Shown here: positions 9,950 to 20,869 of the stretch, one piece after another
Numbering within the stretch: position 1 is the first letter of the stretch
Layout of the letters: each line of letters begins with the position of its first letter
From: Bettongia penicillata ogilbyi
Taxonomy: Eukaryota > Chordata > Mammalia > Diprotodontia > Potoroidae
DNA length: 64,000 nt
Direction: 5' to 3'
NCBI GenBank assembly: GCA_023548195.1
Contig: JAJHZJ010000009.1
Coordinates: 434,001 to 498,000, forward strand
Program-made: the position numbers and the translations under genes
The notes under the pieces: model-generated
Databases searched by the model: none
What the model was told of the DNA's origin: nothing
The model's input: the letters and a program-made list of their open reading frames with translations, nothing else

Positions 9950-10990
9950 TTCCCTGTTAAGGGCAGTGTTCTGTAAATGCTCATATTTGCTGATGCCATT
10001 ATGCTAATTGCACTGAAACTCAGAATAGCACAAAGCCTCCTAAAGGAAATTCACAGCAATGTGAAATTGATCAGACTAAACAATTACATTGGACAAACAA
10101 AGCAGAGGGAAAATACATATTTCTAAGTAATTGCTGGTTGGCTAACCTATCAAATTAGTACACCTATATGTGTGTCTTGCACAAGAGTTATAGATGAACT
10201 TATAGCTGAGTAAGTATATGTGTTTGTCCTTTGTTGCTGAAGAAGAACATGCCATCAGAGAAACAATGACATTACTTACACTTGATTTTGTTTTGAGTGA
10301 GGGAGGGCTCACTTCTCCTCCAGAGCCATCTGAATCCAATAACAAATATTCGTCAGGATGACTGGAGATGACCCAAGATGAGGTAATTGGGGTTAAGTGA
10401 CTTGCCCAAGGTCACACAGCTAGTGAGTGTCAAATGTCTGAGATGAGATTTGAATTCAGGTCCTCGTGACTCCTGCATTGCTGCTCTATCCACTGTACCA
10501 CCTAGATGCCCCTGAGTAAATGGGAAGATTGATTTGAAAGAGCACTGAACCATCAGAGAAACTACCAAGGATGTTCAGTGATTACAAAAGTCCTAGTATT
10601 GCAGAAAGCCTCCTTCTTCAACAACAATATTCTTCTGGTGATGCTATATGGTTGTGAATCATGGAATACCACATTCTCAGAAGATAAAAAAGCACAAATA
10701 ACTGAAAAGTAAATGGAAAGACACATGGTGGATATAAACATACTGCAGTGTTACCAATGACAACTGGCACTTCAGGAATGATGTAACCGGAAAATGAGGG
10801 GAGCCAGCTATGTAATGAGAATAAGACACAACAGATGGAGAAGTGGAATGTTACATTGGCACCCCTAGGGTACCAAAGGAAATAAGAAGTGGTCCTTTAG
10901 CAAGTTGACTACATCCGTTATGTAGGATGTTTTGGCAAAATGGAAAAGGACTTCACAGGAAGAGGAGAAGATGAGCTGTGTTCTGCATTT
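9950..10990 (+). repeat. RTE-type LINE fragment with reverse-transcriptase remnants, split by a SINE
   Basis: Near 9984 a frame reads IFADAIMLIALKL, which matches the F/YADD-V-LIA catalytic block of RTE-clade reverse transcriptases with the second catalytic Asp changed to Ala. After the SINE, from about 10625, VMLYGCESWNTTFSEDKKA resembles the conserved YGCESW thumb/connection motif. Stops and frameshifts abound (for example a stop right after ITEK), so it is dead. A SINE of the second family interrupts it at 10212-10513. Confidence 0.6.
10212..10513 (-). repeat. Second marsupial SINE family (family B), long copy
   Basis: On the plus strand it starts ttgtcctttgttgctgaaga, then ccatcagagaaacaatgaca, ctcacttctcctccagagcc, atgactggagatgacccaag, ttaagtgacttgcccaaggt and ends with the tRNA-like head ctctatccactgtaccacct. 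The tail differs from the RTE-like tail of family A although the head and core are shared. The family may be the one called WSINE-like; the name is uncertain. Confidence 0.7.
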
Positions 10991-11084
10991 GTCTCTAAAT
11001 TATAGAGCCAAAAAAGTATCAAAGAATGCCATGTCCAGCTCTATTGTAGGCACTGAAGTGTGTACAAAAGAACCATGAGAAGTT

Positions 11085-11255
11085 GCCATTTCCTTCTCCA
11101 GCTCATTTGATAGAGGAGGAAACTGAGGCAAAATGGTTAAATGACTTGTCCAGGGTCATACAGCTAGTAATTCTTTGGTTGGATTCAAACTTAGGAAGAT
11201 GAGTCTTCCTAACTCCAAGCCCAGTGCTCTGTCCACTGTGCCACTTAGCTGCCTA
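11085..11255 (-). repeat. RTE-tailed SINE (family A), tail missing
   Basis: Starts at gttgccatttccttctccag, so the RTE tail is absent. It then has aggaggaaactgaggcaaaa, acttgtccagggtcatacag and the head ctgtgccacttagctgccta. Confidence 0.75.
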
Positions 11256-11261
11256 ATCTAT

Positions 11262-12040
11262 TGTAAAAACTTCCTAGCTTCTTTGCCTGTTTGTAATCTC
11301 TTTCCTTTTCAGTCCACCTTGCTTGGCACTGACAAAATCATCTTCCTAAAATTCCGCCTATAGCCTGACCTGCTCAAAAACCTTCAATGGCTCTCTGTTG
11401 ACTATAAAATCAAATCTAAAACTGTTTGTTGAACAGCTAACGGCTGGCACTCTCTACTGTCAGAAGTTACAGGTTAAAATCCCAGGTCTGCCAATGACTG
11501 ACTACTTCGTGATCTTAACGTCCTTATTCCTCAGACCTCTTATTTGTAAAATGATGGTGTTGGATTAGAAAACATCTTGGATCCCTTCAAATGCTAAAGC
11601 TATGACTCTATCCTTGCTTTTCCCCTATAAGTGCTTTCCCCCTTTTATGACATTATTAACTCTTGTTTCACACATCTACCTCCATGCCTATTTTCTCATC
11701 ATGCCCAGGATGCCTTCCCTTTCCCTTTCCATTTGATCTTCTCCCTTCCCTCCCTTCTTTAAAATCTCATCTCTCCCAATGAGCCTTTTTTGACTAACTA
11801 ATCCAGTCCCCCTGTGATTTTTATTTCTGAAATCCTAAGTAAACAATGGTCTTAAATTCTGCTCATCATTTCACTGCTACTCACTCAGTAGAAGCTGTTT
11901 TATATTGCTGAATTTCTTTCCCTGTGCTTGTCTTATCTCCCCAACTAAACTTTGAAATTCTCCTTGAGTGCACAGATGCCCCCTCGTAATTATCCTGGAC
12001 TGTTCTCTGTTCCCTAAATATACCCTGCATTGTTCTACTT
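11262..12040 (+). repeat. L2 LINE 3' region, split by a CORE-SINE
   Basis: Sense L2: cacaaaatcatcttcctaaa-like sequence at 11330, accttcaatggctctctgtt, ttaaaatctcatctctccca, and the 3' end ctccttgagtgcacagatgc with the following decayed tail. It is interrupted at about 11420-11610. No intact ORF2 remains. Confidence 0.65.
11420..11610 (+). repeat. MIR/THER-type SINE inside L2
   Basis: Contains ttaaaatcccaggtctgcca, tgactgactacttcgtgatc, cctcagacctcttatttgta, aaatgatggtgttggattag and the 3' end atgctaaagctatgactcta. It separates two L2 segments. Confidence 0.55.
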
Positions 12041-12111
12041 ATGTGCAAAAAACCAAAACAGAACAAAATAACAAGCAAATAAAAATCCCCAGCAAAAAAA
12101 CCCCAAAAACA

Positions 12112-12290
12112 TTGCTTAAAGGAAAGTGCTAGATTTGGAATCTAGAGACATATTTCAGTCCTGTCACTGATATTTACTCTGTGACCATGGACAAGTTATT
12201 TAAACTCTCTGGGCCTCAGTTTCCCACTCTGCAAGATAAGCAGTGTTCGCCAATATATTCTCTAGGGTCCCTTCTTACTATAAAAACAAT
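12112..12290 (+). repeat. MIR/THER-type SINE
   Basis: Contains tttggaatctagagacatat, tctgtgaccatggacaagtt, gggcctcagtttcccactct and tctctagggtcccttcttac in sense order. Confidence 0.7.
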
Positions 12291-12424
12291 GGACTAATCA
12301 GTTCCTGATGTGCTCCATAGTATTTAGGAGTTACTTCATCAATGCTTCTTGAATTGAATCGTTAGTTGACGCTTAGTAAATGGTTTCTAATCAATAATAG
12401 CAATTAATATTTCAGTTCAAGAAG

Positions 12425-12540
12425 GATTTTGAAGTTTCTCCTGTGTGCAGGCTTGTAGAGTAGACAGAGATACCAAAAAAAGAAACATTTTTTTACCCTC
12501 AGGGAGCTTACTTTCAACTACCATTGGTATAGAACACTAT
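12425..12540 (-). repeat. L2 3' end fragment
   Basis: Antisense L2 3' end: gtgtgcaggcttgtagagta, then gagataccaaaaaaagaaac and ccctcagggagcttactttc. Confidence 0.5.
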
Positions 12541-12679
12541 GTAAATGTGAGGTGGTATTTGAATCTTAAAAGCTTTAAAGAACAAACACTGTCCAGACAG
12601 TGAGCCCTTCATCCCATCTAATTTAAACCAATAGGTCTGGTCCCCTGAACAAGGTTGGCTTTGAGGTCTTTCCCTTGAC

Positions 12680-12910
12680 TTCATAGACCTAGAGTGGGAA
12701 GGGACTAAGGGGCCATTTAGTTCAACCTCTTCATTTTACAAATGAGGAAACTGAAGTTCAAGGAGTTTGGGTCTTGCCTGAGGCCATAAGTTTAGGATTT
12801 ATTAGCAGTAAGCATATGAGATAGGATTTGAACTCTGGTTATTGGATTGAAGAGTTTGTAAAAAATGAAGGGTGTTGGACCAGATGGTCCCTTTCAATTC
12901 TCAAAGCCCC
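12680..12910 (-). repeat. MIR/THER-type SINE plus adjoining MIR end
   Basis: Antisense CORE-SINE with catagacctagagtgggaag, ttcattttacaaatgaggaa and gataggatttgaactctggt at 12680-12845. A short sense-orientation MIR 3' end (ggtgttggaccagatggtcc) follows to 12910. Confidence 0.65.
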
Positions 12911-13535
12911 ACTATATACTGTGCACCTAAAATAGAAGTCATGGTTTGTTCCTATATTGTAATCCTGAACTCCTACAATTAGTTGTTAAGACTATCCTGG
13001 CCTTCAGAAGAGATGACAAGAAAAGACACCTCCTTCCTTTCCTTGGCAAGATAGAGGATATTACATATGCTTATAGATATGGTCGAGGTTGGGTTAATTT
13101 GGCTAATTGTTATTTCTTACAAGGGAAGCCTCATTGGATATGCTGATGAGTACATATGTAAGAGCTATAATATAAAAACAAACACCATCAATATCACAAA
13201 TTTAAAAATAATTATCGCTTGGCCTTGGCTCAAGAAACTAGTCCTTAACTAGAGATAGCTCCAGTACTCTGTAGTGATCTCATCAATAGGGGCATACTCT
13301 CATGCTTTCTTTTGTACTTTAGACTTTTTCAACTTGAATGATTTTTGTCCGTTTCTTTCTAGAAATTCTCCATAGATCAACTGTCCATTGCATGAGAGGA
13401 CTTCCTGTAGGGTTCATAATATTCTACAGATATTATTGTATCTCTCAGACTGTCCACTGATTACTTGTTACCCTTGACTACACAGCTGGATCACCTCTTT
13501 TCTAGTCAAACATTTCCTTTTCATGTATTTAAAAA
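12911..13535. other. No recognised feature
   Basis: About 620 bases with no recognised repeat, RNA gene or exon. Two overlapping open frames of 60-66 codons have no motif. Confidence 0.4.
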
Positions 13536-13539
13536 ATGG

Positions 13540-13715
13540 TACAATTGGGAGGGCTTTTGTCATCCAACTCTTCCAACCTCTTATTTCAAGATGAGGAAAC
13601 TGAGGTGTAAAGAGTCTAAGCCACTTGACCTAGGTCATACAACTGTGTAGTGGGAGAACTTGGAGCAAAACGTTGGTCTCCTGATTCTCAAATCAATGCT
13701 CATTCAAACACACTC
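13540..13715 (-). repeat. MIR-type SINE
   Basis: Contains tcaagatgaggaaactgagg, acttgacctaggtcatacaa and tctcctgattctcaaatcaa in antisense MIR order. Confidence 0.6.
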
Positions 13716-13999
13716 CATAGGGAGATTTTTGAGGCACAAAATGAACTATGCTCTGTTTGACTTCAGTCTTGTCTCTTGCTCTCATCAGCGCATGGTAAGG
13801 CAAAATTGCTTCTATGTCATCACCGCCATTTTGTCTGTTCTTACTTCCTTATTGGTTCCAACACTTGCCTATATTCTGGTTTCTGAATTTCACCTCACTA
13901 TTTGATTATCACACATTTTCTTACATCCTGGTCCGGACCTTGGATCAATCTAGTTCTTATCTCTTTTCCTGACCTCTAGTTTGAGTAAAAAAGATAGTA
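13716..13999. other. No recognised feature
   Basis: Pyrimidine-rich, weakly L2-like text (ttactt, cctgacctctag) that is too decayed to classify. Confidence 0.3.
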
Positions 14000-14178
14000 G
14001 ACACTGCGATATTATGGACAGAGCTTTGGATTGGGATTCTAGATTTGACTCTTTGACTATGGGTGACCCTGGACAAGTCACTTCAACTCTCTTGGCCTTG
14101 GTTCATCCTCATCTATTAAAAAATAAGGTTAGGACTAGATGATCTCAAGTATTTTCCAGATATAACATTCCATAATTT
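14000..14178 (+). repeat. MIR/THER-type SINE
   Basis: Sense order: atggacagagctttggattg, gggtgaccctggacaagtca, catcctcatctattaaaaaa, gttaggactagatgatctca. Confidence 0.7.
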
Positions 14179-14804
14179 TCAGGGATATTGACCTTAAACC
14201 ATTTCCAAAGCCTGGAGGCTTGGAGTAATATTGTAGTTTCCAAACCACCACAAAATACCTTGAAGGCCAGAAAAAGGCCCAAGATTCAGGCTATTTGGCT
14301 TCCTGCAGTTGCTTGTGCCTTTGTGGCTAAGCATGTGCTGACAGAGGGAGGGGCAAGACAAGTAGTATAGTGTGGCAGTTTTGAGAACATGGCGTCAAAC
14401 TCTTGTGGCTCCCCACTAATCACTCAGGAAGAGGTCTCAGGACATTACTGGAAAAGCACCTTCTAAGTAACTCAGTTTTAAAATGAATTTCATTCCTTTA
14501 AAATCACTCTCCTCTCCTTCCAATTCCAGTGGATTCCACGGCTCCATGTGGATAGAAAAGTATTACCTCTCTTCCTAGCTTCTTTTACTGAATGGGATCC
14601 ATCCATCTTCTCTGTTCCCCTAACCTCCTGGGTATGGGATATTTATATGGAGGCCCATTGCTTGGGAAAAAATGCCTGCCCCATTGTACCTTTCCTAGTA
14701 GGCAGGGAGAAGCAATAGCCTTAGCCTTTAGATAGTCTGTCTAGTGGCCTGAGGAAGATATCCTACCTGACCTCTGACATTAGGGGACATTCAAAGGATT
14801 CTAT
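14179..14804. other. No recognised feature
   Basis: About 620 bases of ordinary intergenic or intronic-looking sequence. Nothing supportable was found on either strand. Confidence 0.4.
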
Positions 14805-14985
14805 ATTCAGAACTGAAAGGGCTATTAGAGCTCACTGAATCTAACCACATCATTTTATAGATTAGTAAAAGTGAGACCTAGAGAAATTAGATGTCTTGTC
14901 CAAAGTCTCAGAGGTAGTAAGTGGCAGAAAAGAGCTTGAGTCCTCCTACTTTAAATCCAGTGAGTTGCACTACAAAAAGCCAATC
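14805..14985 (-). repeat. MIR/THER-type SINE
   Basis: Contains ttcagaactgaaagggctat, catcattttatagattagta, ttagatgtcttgtccaaagt and gtgagttgcactac in antisense order. Confidence 0.65.
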
Positions 14986-14989
14986 CAAT

Positions 14990-15410
14990 CAAAATTTATT
15001 AGATACAAAACACTATATACAAAATGGTCTCTAATATGAGAGTTGCAAAGGAAACAGTCCCTGACTTTAGGGAGCTTACATCAAGTCAAGACATCACCCA
15101 TGATGTCATTGATACTCTTCAAAAATGAAAGACAAAATAGTAATACTTTCCTTTAGGTTCAGACACAGAAAAGGCAACCATTCTTGAGAAAGATATCACA
15201 TTAAATCTGTGATTAACACTTTCATAGGTAAAATAAGGTTGTTGGATTAGATATTGGTTAAGTGGTTGATAGAAAAAAGATCTGATTATATAAATTTAGG
15301 AAATGTCTGTGTATAGATGATAATTGACTTCATGGGAGGGGAGAAGATGGAGAGAAGACAGGGAGAAGGTCCAAGATGGAACCTTCAGGGACACCGATAG
15401 ATATGTCAGA
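14990..15410 (-). repeat. L2 LINE fragments
   Basis: Antisense L2 3' end (aaaatttattagatacaaaa, gtccctgactttagggagct) followed, after unassigned sequence, by the antisense L2 body near 15300-15410 (tagatgataattgacttcat, accttcagggacaccgatag). Confidence 0.5.
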
Positions 15411-15574
15411 TGCCTCAACCTTATTGCTAGAGTTAGAAACACACATAGAACTCATGTGGTATGATCTGAGTATCCTCTTTTACCTATCAAAATACCTAAA
15501 ATTTTATCATTTGGAATTTTTTCCCTAAAGCTAAACTTCACACTCTACAAAAATTAATCATAGGAGCAAATATT

Positions 15575-15735
15575 TAAAGCATTTATACATTATCTTATGT
15601 GATCTCCAATAACCTACTATACATATGTTATCCAATTTGATCATAAAAGTAAGTCAAGTACCTATCATCCCTGTTTAACAGATGAGGAAGCTGAGGTTCA
15701 GAGAAGTGATGTAACTTAGAAGCATTTCCATGCCA
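15575..15735 (-). repeat. MIR-type SINE fragment
   Basis: Contains acattatcttatgtgatctc and ctgtttaacagatgaggaag followed by ctgaggttcagagaagtgat. Confidence 0.55.
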
Positions 15736-16015
15736 TATTACTTGGACTTGGACCATCATCCTCATCTCCATTCCCCTTCTCCTGCCCCCTCTCCCCATCT
15801 TGGACTCTGTCCCTAGGATACCAGTCTCTTATAAATGAACTTTTGACTTATCTGGCCCAGAAATAGGATACCATGTCACTTTCCCGTCATCCCCACACCA
15901 TTCCCTTGATTAATCCCTCCTCTCGTCAATCTCCAACTCCACAAGACTGTTTTGCTTGGATTTGTATCTTAGCATAGTGTCTAGCACGTAGTGTTTAATA
16001 CATTTCTATCTTGGT
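15736..16015. other. C/T-rich sequence, possibly decayed L2
   Basis: Pyrimidine-rich with weak L2-like phrases (agcatagtgtctagcacgta). Too divergent for a firm call. Confidence 0.3.
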
Positions 16016-16019
16016 AGAC

Positions 16020-16165
16020 CTTTAGAGATGGAAGGACCATAACTCCCTCTTTCTTTGGAAGAGAAAAGGTTCTAGCGAGGCTAAGTGAGTTGTCTAAGGC
16101 CACACAGATGATCCACAAAGGCTGATCTAGGAGTCATCCAGGTGTCTCTACTCTCAAATCCAATA
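16020..16165 (-). repeat. MIR-type SINE
   Basis: Contains gacctttagagatggaagga, ggctaagtgagttgtctaag and gccacacagatgatccac in antisense MIR order. Confidence 0.6.
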
Positions 16166-16332
16166 GTCTGAGTAGACTGAAGATTAGGGGATGATGATGA
16201 AGGAGATGGTGGGGAGAGGACAGCTGAAAGAAGGGGAAAGGGCAGAGGGGTGGGAAGGGGAGGCAGAATTGAAGGCCCAGGATAGCCACTTCATAATAAT
16301 TCCCAGTCCTTGTTCTGAAAATCTTTAGGCTT

Positions 16333-16494
16333 ATGATTTCTGGTGGCCTGAGGCTCAGCTGGAGAGAGCCACAGGGGAAGAAACCTGTCAGACATATGTC
16401 AGAGGGAAAGGAATCATACTTTCTGGTCATCAGTGTCCTCATGGGTCTGGCTGTGTTTGTTGGCATTTGCCATAGCAACACTGGTATATCATGA
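16333..16494 (+). other. Short ORF (53 codons) with a membrane-segment-like stretch, status unknown
   Basis: A frame from ATG 16333 to TGA 16492-16494 encodes a basic segment (REPQGKKPVRH) followed by the hydrophobic stretch YFLVISVLMGLAVFVGI. No family was recognised. There is no strong splice donor at its end, and a longer chance frame covers the opposite strand. It lies in a non-repeat stretch (16166-16750), where nothing else was recognised. It is listed because the charge-then-hydrophobic pattern resembles a transmembrane exon; chance is at least as likely. Confidence 0.15.
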
Positions 16495-16751
16495 CCCACA
16501 TGCCACCGTGGAAAAACTGCCCAACTCAGAGCAGTACCCATAGAGATGCACACCATATTCAGGAAGTCATCCCTGATCTGTGGGTTTTTCTTAGAAGGTC
16601 TACAACTTCCACCTATGATCTCTGAGTTGGAGTATCCCGAATTATCTATCAATGGGGTAACCCTCTCCCCTCAAATTATCCAAACCTATATTTCTTACAG
16701 GCCTACCATGATCACTGAAATTTCTATTATTAGGGTTTTAGTTAATCCAAA

Positions 16752-16880
16752 CTGATTCAATATTTATTAAGTGCCTACAATAAACAAGGCATATCTAAGA
16801 AAGCCTAGTATGGTGAAGGAGTGGAAGTTGTTGGCCTGGAAGTTGTTTTATAGGGAACAATTCTCCCTGACCTCACAAAC
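16752..16880 (-). repeat. L2 3' end fragment
   Basis: Antisense L2 3' end, gattcaatatttattaagtg and cctacaataaacaaggcata, followed by decayed text. Confidence 0.45.
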
Positions 16881-16881
16881 T

Positions 16882-17067
16882 TTGTCTTGGCAAAGATACT
16901 GGAATGGTTTGCCATTTCCTTCTCCAGCGTGTCCCCATTTTACAGAGGAGGAACTGAGGCATTAAGTGACTTGCCCAGGGTCACATAGCTATTAGGTGTC
17001 TGAGGTTGAATTTGAATTTAGGTCTTCGTAACTCCAGGCTCTATCCACTGTACCACCTAGCTGCTCC
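16882..17067 (-). repeat. RTE-tailed SINE (family A), tail shortened
   Basis: Contains ttggcaaagatactggaatg, gtttgccatttccttctcca, cacttgccc-type core and the head ctctatccactgtaccacct. It begins inside the tail, so the extreme RTE end is missing. Confidence 0.8.
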
Positions 17068-17175
17068 AGAAGACCTGGCTTCACATTTCACCTCTGATAT
17101 CAGTGACTCTAGTTAAGTCACTTAATCTGTGTGTATTTTAAGAAACTCCCTAAGATTTATTTGAGTCACTAATGG
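17068..17175 (+). repeat. MIR-type SINE fragment
   Basis: Follows the head of the preceding SINE directly and reads in the opposite direction: agacctggcttcacatttca, then agtgactctagttaagtcac. Confidence 0.45.
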
Positions 17176-17373
17176 GTTCCCAGTTTTCTTCACCCTGAAA
17201 CCACAGATTCTTCATGTATTAGCTTATGTGCCAGGCACTATGGCTCCCTTCCCATCACAGGACTTATATATTTGTAGGGGGTGGAGATGGAGGGGATTAA
17301 ACAGTTTTTTAGATTAAGGCAAATTCCCCAGTTCCAAGACAAAAAGCCCTGGGATGGATAACACGTTAAGAAG

Positions 17374-17480
17374 AATGAATGAAGGATTGTTTTTTAAGTA
17401 CTTTCTATGGGCCAAACACTTGGCTGAATGTTGGGTGATCATAAGAATGCCTAAAGCATATGTCACTAAAACTTCTATCT
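17374..17480 (-). repeat. L2-like 3' end fragment
   Basis: gaatgaatgaaggattgttt followed by aagtactttctatgggccaa resembles the antisense L2 3' end. Confidence 0.4.
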
Positions 17481-18331
17481 ACTATATTAGACAACTCCTC
17501 TCTTCCTTCCATTTCTAACATTCAATGATGCTGTGATCCATTCCAAGAGTAACCATTTGCCTGAAGTGTTTTGATGGGGGAATGAAAGGGAAAAAGAACT
17601 TCAAGACAGGCGCTACCATCTAAAAAGGCAGTTAGAAATCATCTTGAGGGCTGGGCTTTGGGAGAAGGGCATTTACAAGGGTGAGGATGAGCTCAGGAAG
17701 TCTCTACCAAGTTCATCCCTGGGCAAGGGAAGGGAAGAGAAGAGAACTTCTCTCTTAAGCCATTTATCAAAGAGTTAGCCATGAGCAGTTTCTTACAAAG
17801 GCAACAACTTGGGCAGAGAGTAACAAATGATGGGCCTGTAGACTAGCCCTAAACCCACAGCAGATGTAAGGGAAAACCTTAGCAGCCGGAATAACTTCAG
17901 AGAGTTTTTAATTGTATGCACTATTTTGTTTTCTGGCTCTGCTAGAGTACATCTTATGATATCCAGGTCATAGTATAGTTTTATAATCTCCGGGCAGAGT
18001 ATCTGGGTCCTGGTTTTTGGTTTGCAAGATGACTAATACAAATCTTCCATGCCGTCTTGTCTCTGCCTCACTCCATCCCCCAGTGCACTGTGGGTAAACA
18101 TCTTGACACAAATCCAGAATCTCAAGAGTGAGGTAGTCAGAGAGTTCCACATACCCTGCCCTGATCCCAGCTTCTCAGTAGGCTGAACACCTCCTGCAGA
18201 GGGTACTGTGCCATTGGGCAGGGATATGGAAATTGTGACAGGTTGCCTGTGATAGCTGAGGATTAGAGTTACCTTTGGGCAGAGCTTAAATTTTAATGGT
18301 TCCAGAATCATTAGCTAGAAAGAGATAGGCT
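17481..18331. other. No recognised feature
   Basis: About 850 bases with no repeat recognised. Overlapping minus-strand open frames of 60 and 92 codons lie at 17968-18311. They have no motif, no flanking consensus splice sites that I could defend, and no known relative. Confidence 0.35.
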
Positions 18332-18560
18332 GAAAAGATAAAGGCACCTAAGTAGCCCAGTGACTGAGTTCTAATCAGCCTTTGGCACTTAGTAACCATG
18401 TGACCCTGCGTAAATCACTTAACCTCTGTTTGCCTCAGTTTGTTGATCTGTAAAATAAGAAGAGTAATAGAACCCACAGGGTTGTTGGGATAAAATGAGA
18501 TAATATGTATAGTGTTCTTTGCAAAGCCAAAAGTGATATATAAAAGTCAGCTACTTATTA
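18332..18560 (+). repeat. MAR1-like MIR SINE with extended 3' end
   Basis: After the core (accatgtgaccctgcgtaaa, gcctcagtttgttgatctgt) it carries the extended marsupial 3' end: cccacagggttgttgggata, aaatgagataatatgtatag and tgttctttgcaaagcc. Confidence 0.7.
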
Positions 18561-18769
18561 GTAGCAATGATTATTATTAGTGATAATAGATAATAATAAA
18601 GAGGAGACAAACAGGGTGAAAAGGGAGCCTTGAGCAAAACGGTAAAAAAAAGATTTTTTATGCTGAAAGGAGCCTATTTTGATACCCAAAGGCCCCCACT
18701 GGCAAACAACCACTCCAAACAAAAAAACAAACAACGACCAACCCCTTAAAAAAATCCCCACAAGAAACT

Positions 18770-18920
18770 GGCTCTGGAATTGGAGTACCAGGGTGTGACT
18801 CTCATCTGTGTTGCTTACTACATCTGTGACCTTGGGGACTCAGTTTCTTTATCTGCATAATGAGAGGGGTTGGACTAGATTGTTTCTAAGGTTCCTTTCA
18901 ACTCTAGATCTGTGAATCTG
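18770..18920 (+). repeat. MIR/THER-type SINE
   Basis: Contains tacatctgtgaccttgggga, ctcagtttctttatctgcat and ggttggactagattgtttct. Confidence 0.7.
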
Positions 18921-19307
18921 CTTTTCTCTCATTAATGTCCCCATCCCAATCCCCTCCCATCTCCTTCCCTGCCTTCTTCCACAAAACTTCCCTGTCAAAG
19001 AAGAAAGGATTTGCTAGACTAATTCACACGAACTTGTGAGTGGCTGCCAGGTATGCTGCGGCATATACCTATAAATATGATTTCTGCTGCCAGAGGAACT
19101 GATGCGGGGAGATGTCTTGAATTGGAGAGTTCTGACCTGCAGTGGGCTACGCCAATGGATGCTGATTCTGTTTGGCATCAGTACGGTGAGTTTCCAAGAG
19201 TGAGAGGCCACCTAGTTGCCTAGGGAGGGGCAAGCTGACCCAGGTAAAAAACAGAGCAAGTCAAAACTCCTATGCCAGCCAATGGTGGGATGGGGTCTGA
19301 AATTTAA
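18921..19307. other. No recognised feature
   Basis: Non-repeat sequence between SINEs. No exon or RNA gene was recognised. Confidence 0.4.
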
Positions 19308-19490
19308 GGGTATTTTTGTTGTTCGTTGGTTTCAGTTATGTCCATCTCTTCATGACCCCATTTGGGGTCTTCTTGGAAGGTTTGCCATTTCCTTCTCCAA
19401 CTCATTTTACAGATGAGGAAACTGAGGCAAACAGGGTTGAGTGACCTGGCCAGTGTCATGTGGCTAGTAAGTATCTGAGGAGCAGAAATG
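19308..19490 (-). repeat. RTE-tailed SINE (family A), head missing
   Basis: Starts with the reversed RTE tail (ttcgttggtttcagttatgt, catctcttcatgaccccatt), then gccatttccttctccaactc and the core. It fades before the tRNA-like head. Confidence 0.75.
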
Positions 19491-19549
19491 AGTTTGTAAA
19501 AGTGTGAGGATTAAAGTATGCACTTGTACTGCTTTACCTACAGAATGAA

Positions 19550-19675
19550 ATCTGTTTGCCTCAGTTTCCTCATCTGTAAAAACTAGTTGGAAAAGGAAAT
19601 GGCAAACCTCTCCAGTATCTTCACCAAGAAAACCCCAAATGGGGTCATGGAGATTGGATGTGACTAATCAACAAA
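19550..19675 (+). repeat. RTE-tailed SINE (family A), 3' half
   Basis: Contains cctcagtttcctcatctgta, ggaaaaggaaatggcaaacc, tcaccaagaaaaccccaaat and ggggtcatggagattggatg. It lies 60 bases from a family A copy in the opposite direction, so the two form a loose inverted pair. Confidence 0.75.
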
Positions 19676-19815
19676 TTATTATCTGCATTTTACTGAGGCT
19701 TAGAGGGTCAAGTGACTTGCCCAGAAGCTACTGAGTGTCTGAGCCAGGATTTGAGCTTAGGTCTTCCTCACTGCAGTTCCAACATTCTATCAGCTATGGT
19801 GCTTAGCCCAAACCT
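19676..19815 (-). repeat. MIR-type SINE
   Basis: Antisense order: tctgcattttactgaggctt, agtgacttgcccagaagcta, gagccaggatttgagcttag. Confidence 0.65.
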
Positions 19816-19924
19816 TCTCTCAGAAGACTATGCTATCAGTCACTTGCATTTTAATATAGTTGGAATTATATGTACTGCTCCATAGGGAGTTAATTAATTT
19901 GGTCTCTCATCCAATTACCTTTGC

Positions 19925-20640
19925 TTAGTCTTTATCCTTCCTGACCTCTCTGAAACTTTTGACTCTGTTATTTCTCCTTCTGGACACTCTTTTCCATTGC
20001 CTTCTCTGATACGACTCTGTCCTGCAACCATTCCTATTTAATCTTGTTTGCTGAATCCCCATTCATTGCCTATCCCAGAAGTGTGGGTCTCTGTCTGTCT
20101 TGGGTTCTCTTCCTTCTCCCTTTACATTCTTTCCTTTGGTGATCTCCAGTGCTCCTGGAGGGTTTAATTATTATTTTTGCACATGGCTTCCAAATCCGTA
20201 TATCCAGTTCTAGTCCTTCTCCCATACTCTAGTCCTAAACACCAGCTCATCATGTTCAAAATGGAATCCAGTTTCTCTCCTCCATCCAACTCCTCTGAAT
20301 CCAATCATCCAGGTTCATAAGCCCAGAGCCATGCTCTGAACCACTGAATCAATCCTTTGTCCTATACCCTCTACTTGCACAGGATCTTCCATGTTAATTC
20401 CCTTTACTCTCTCACATGGCATATCTTTGGTTCAGGATCTTATTACCTCTTGCCTGGACTTTTGTAATATCCTCTTAATTAGACATCCTGTTTTCAGTGT
20501 CTCTCTTCTCCAACCCATCTTTCACATAGCTGTCAAAATAATTTAAGGTACAATTCTGACCATATCAATCCATGGCTCAGAAACTGTCAGGAGCTCCCAA
20601 TTGCCTTTAGGAAAATATCCAACCTTAGTTTGATATTTAA
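19925..20640 (+). repeat. L2 LINE, 3' portion of ORF2
   Basis: Sense L2 text over about 700 bases: cttattacctcttgcctgga, cttttgtaatatcctcttaa, aatccatggctcagaaactg and caattgcctttaggaaaata. All correspond to the C-terminal ORF2 region. Frameshifts and stops are frequent. The 3' UTR is missing; a SINE follows. Confidence 0.65.
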
Positions 20641-20644
20641 GGAG

Positions 20645-20868
20645 GTAATTAAATAGTTTGGTGGATAAAATGCTGGGCTCTGGAGTCAAGAAGACTTGAG
20701 GTCAAATCTGGCCTCAGGCACTTACTTGGTGTGTGACCCTGAGCAATCTGTTTGCCTCAGTATCCTCATTTATGAACTGAGAGTAGTAATAACATCTGTT
20801 TTCCAAGACTGTGAGGATTAAATGAGATATTATTATATTATATTATTATTATTTGATAGGGATGACAT
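20645..20868 (+). repeat. MAR1-like MIR SINE
   Basis: Head aatagtttggtggataaaat, core ggtgtgtgaccctgagcaat, then aagactgtgaggattaaatg, agatattattatattatatt. The 3' end runs into a short TTA/ATT simple repeat. Confidence 0.75.
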
Positions 20869-20869
20869 C

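Noticed and set aside
16134..16652. 172-codon minus-strand open frame, the longest in the window
   Set aside because: It has no motif, includes part of a MIR-type SINE at its C-terminal end (16134-16165) and a low-complexity Ser/Pro/His/Leu stretch, and no plausible splice or promoter context. Long chance frames of this size are expected in 64 kb.
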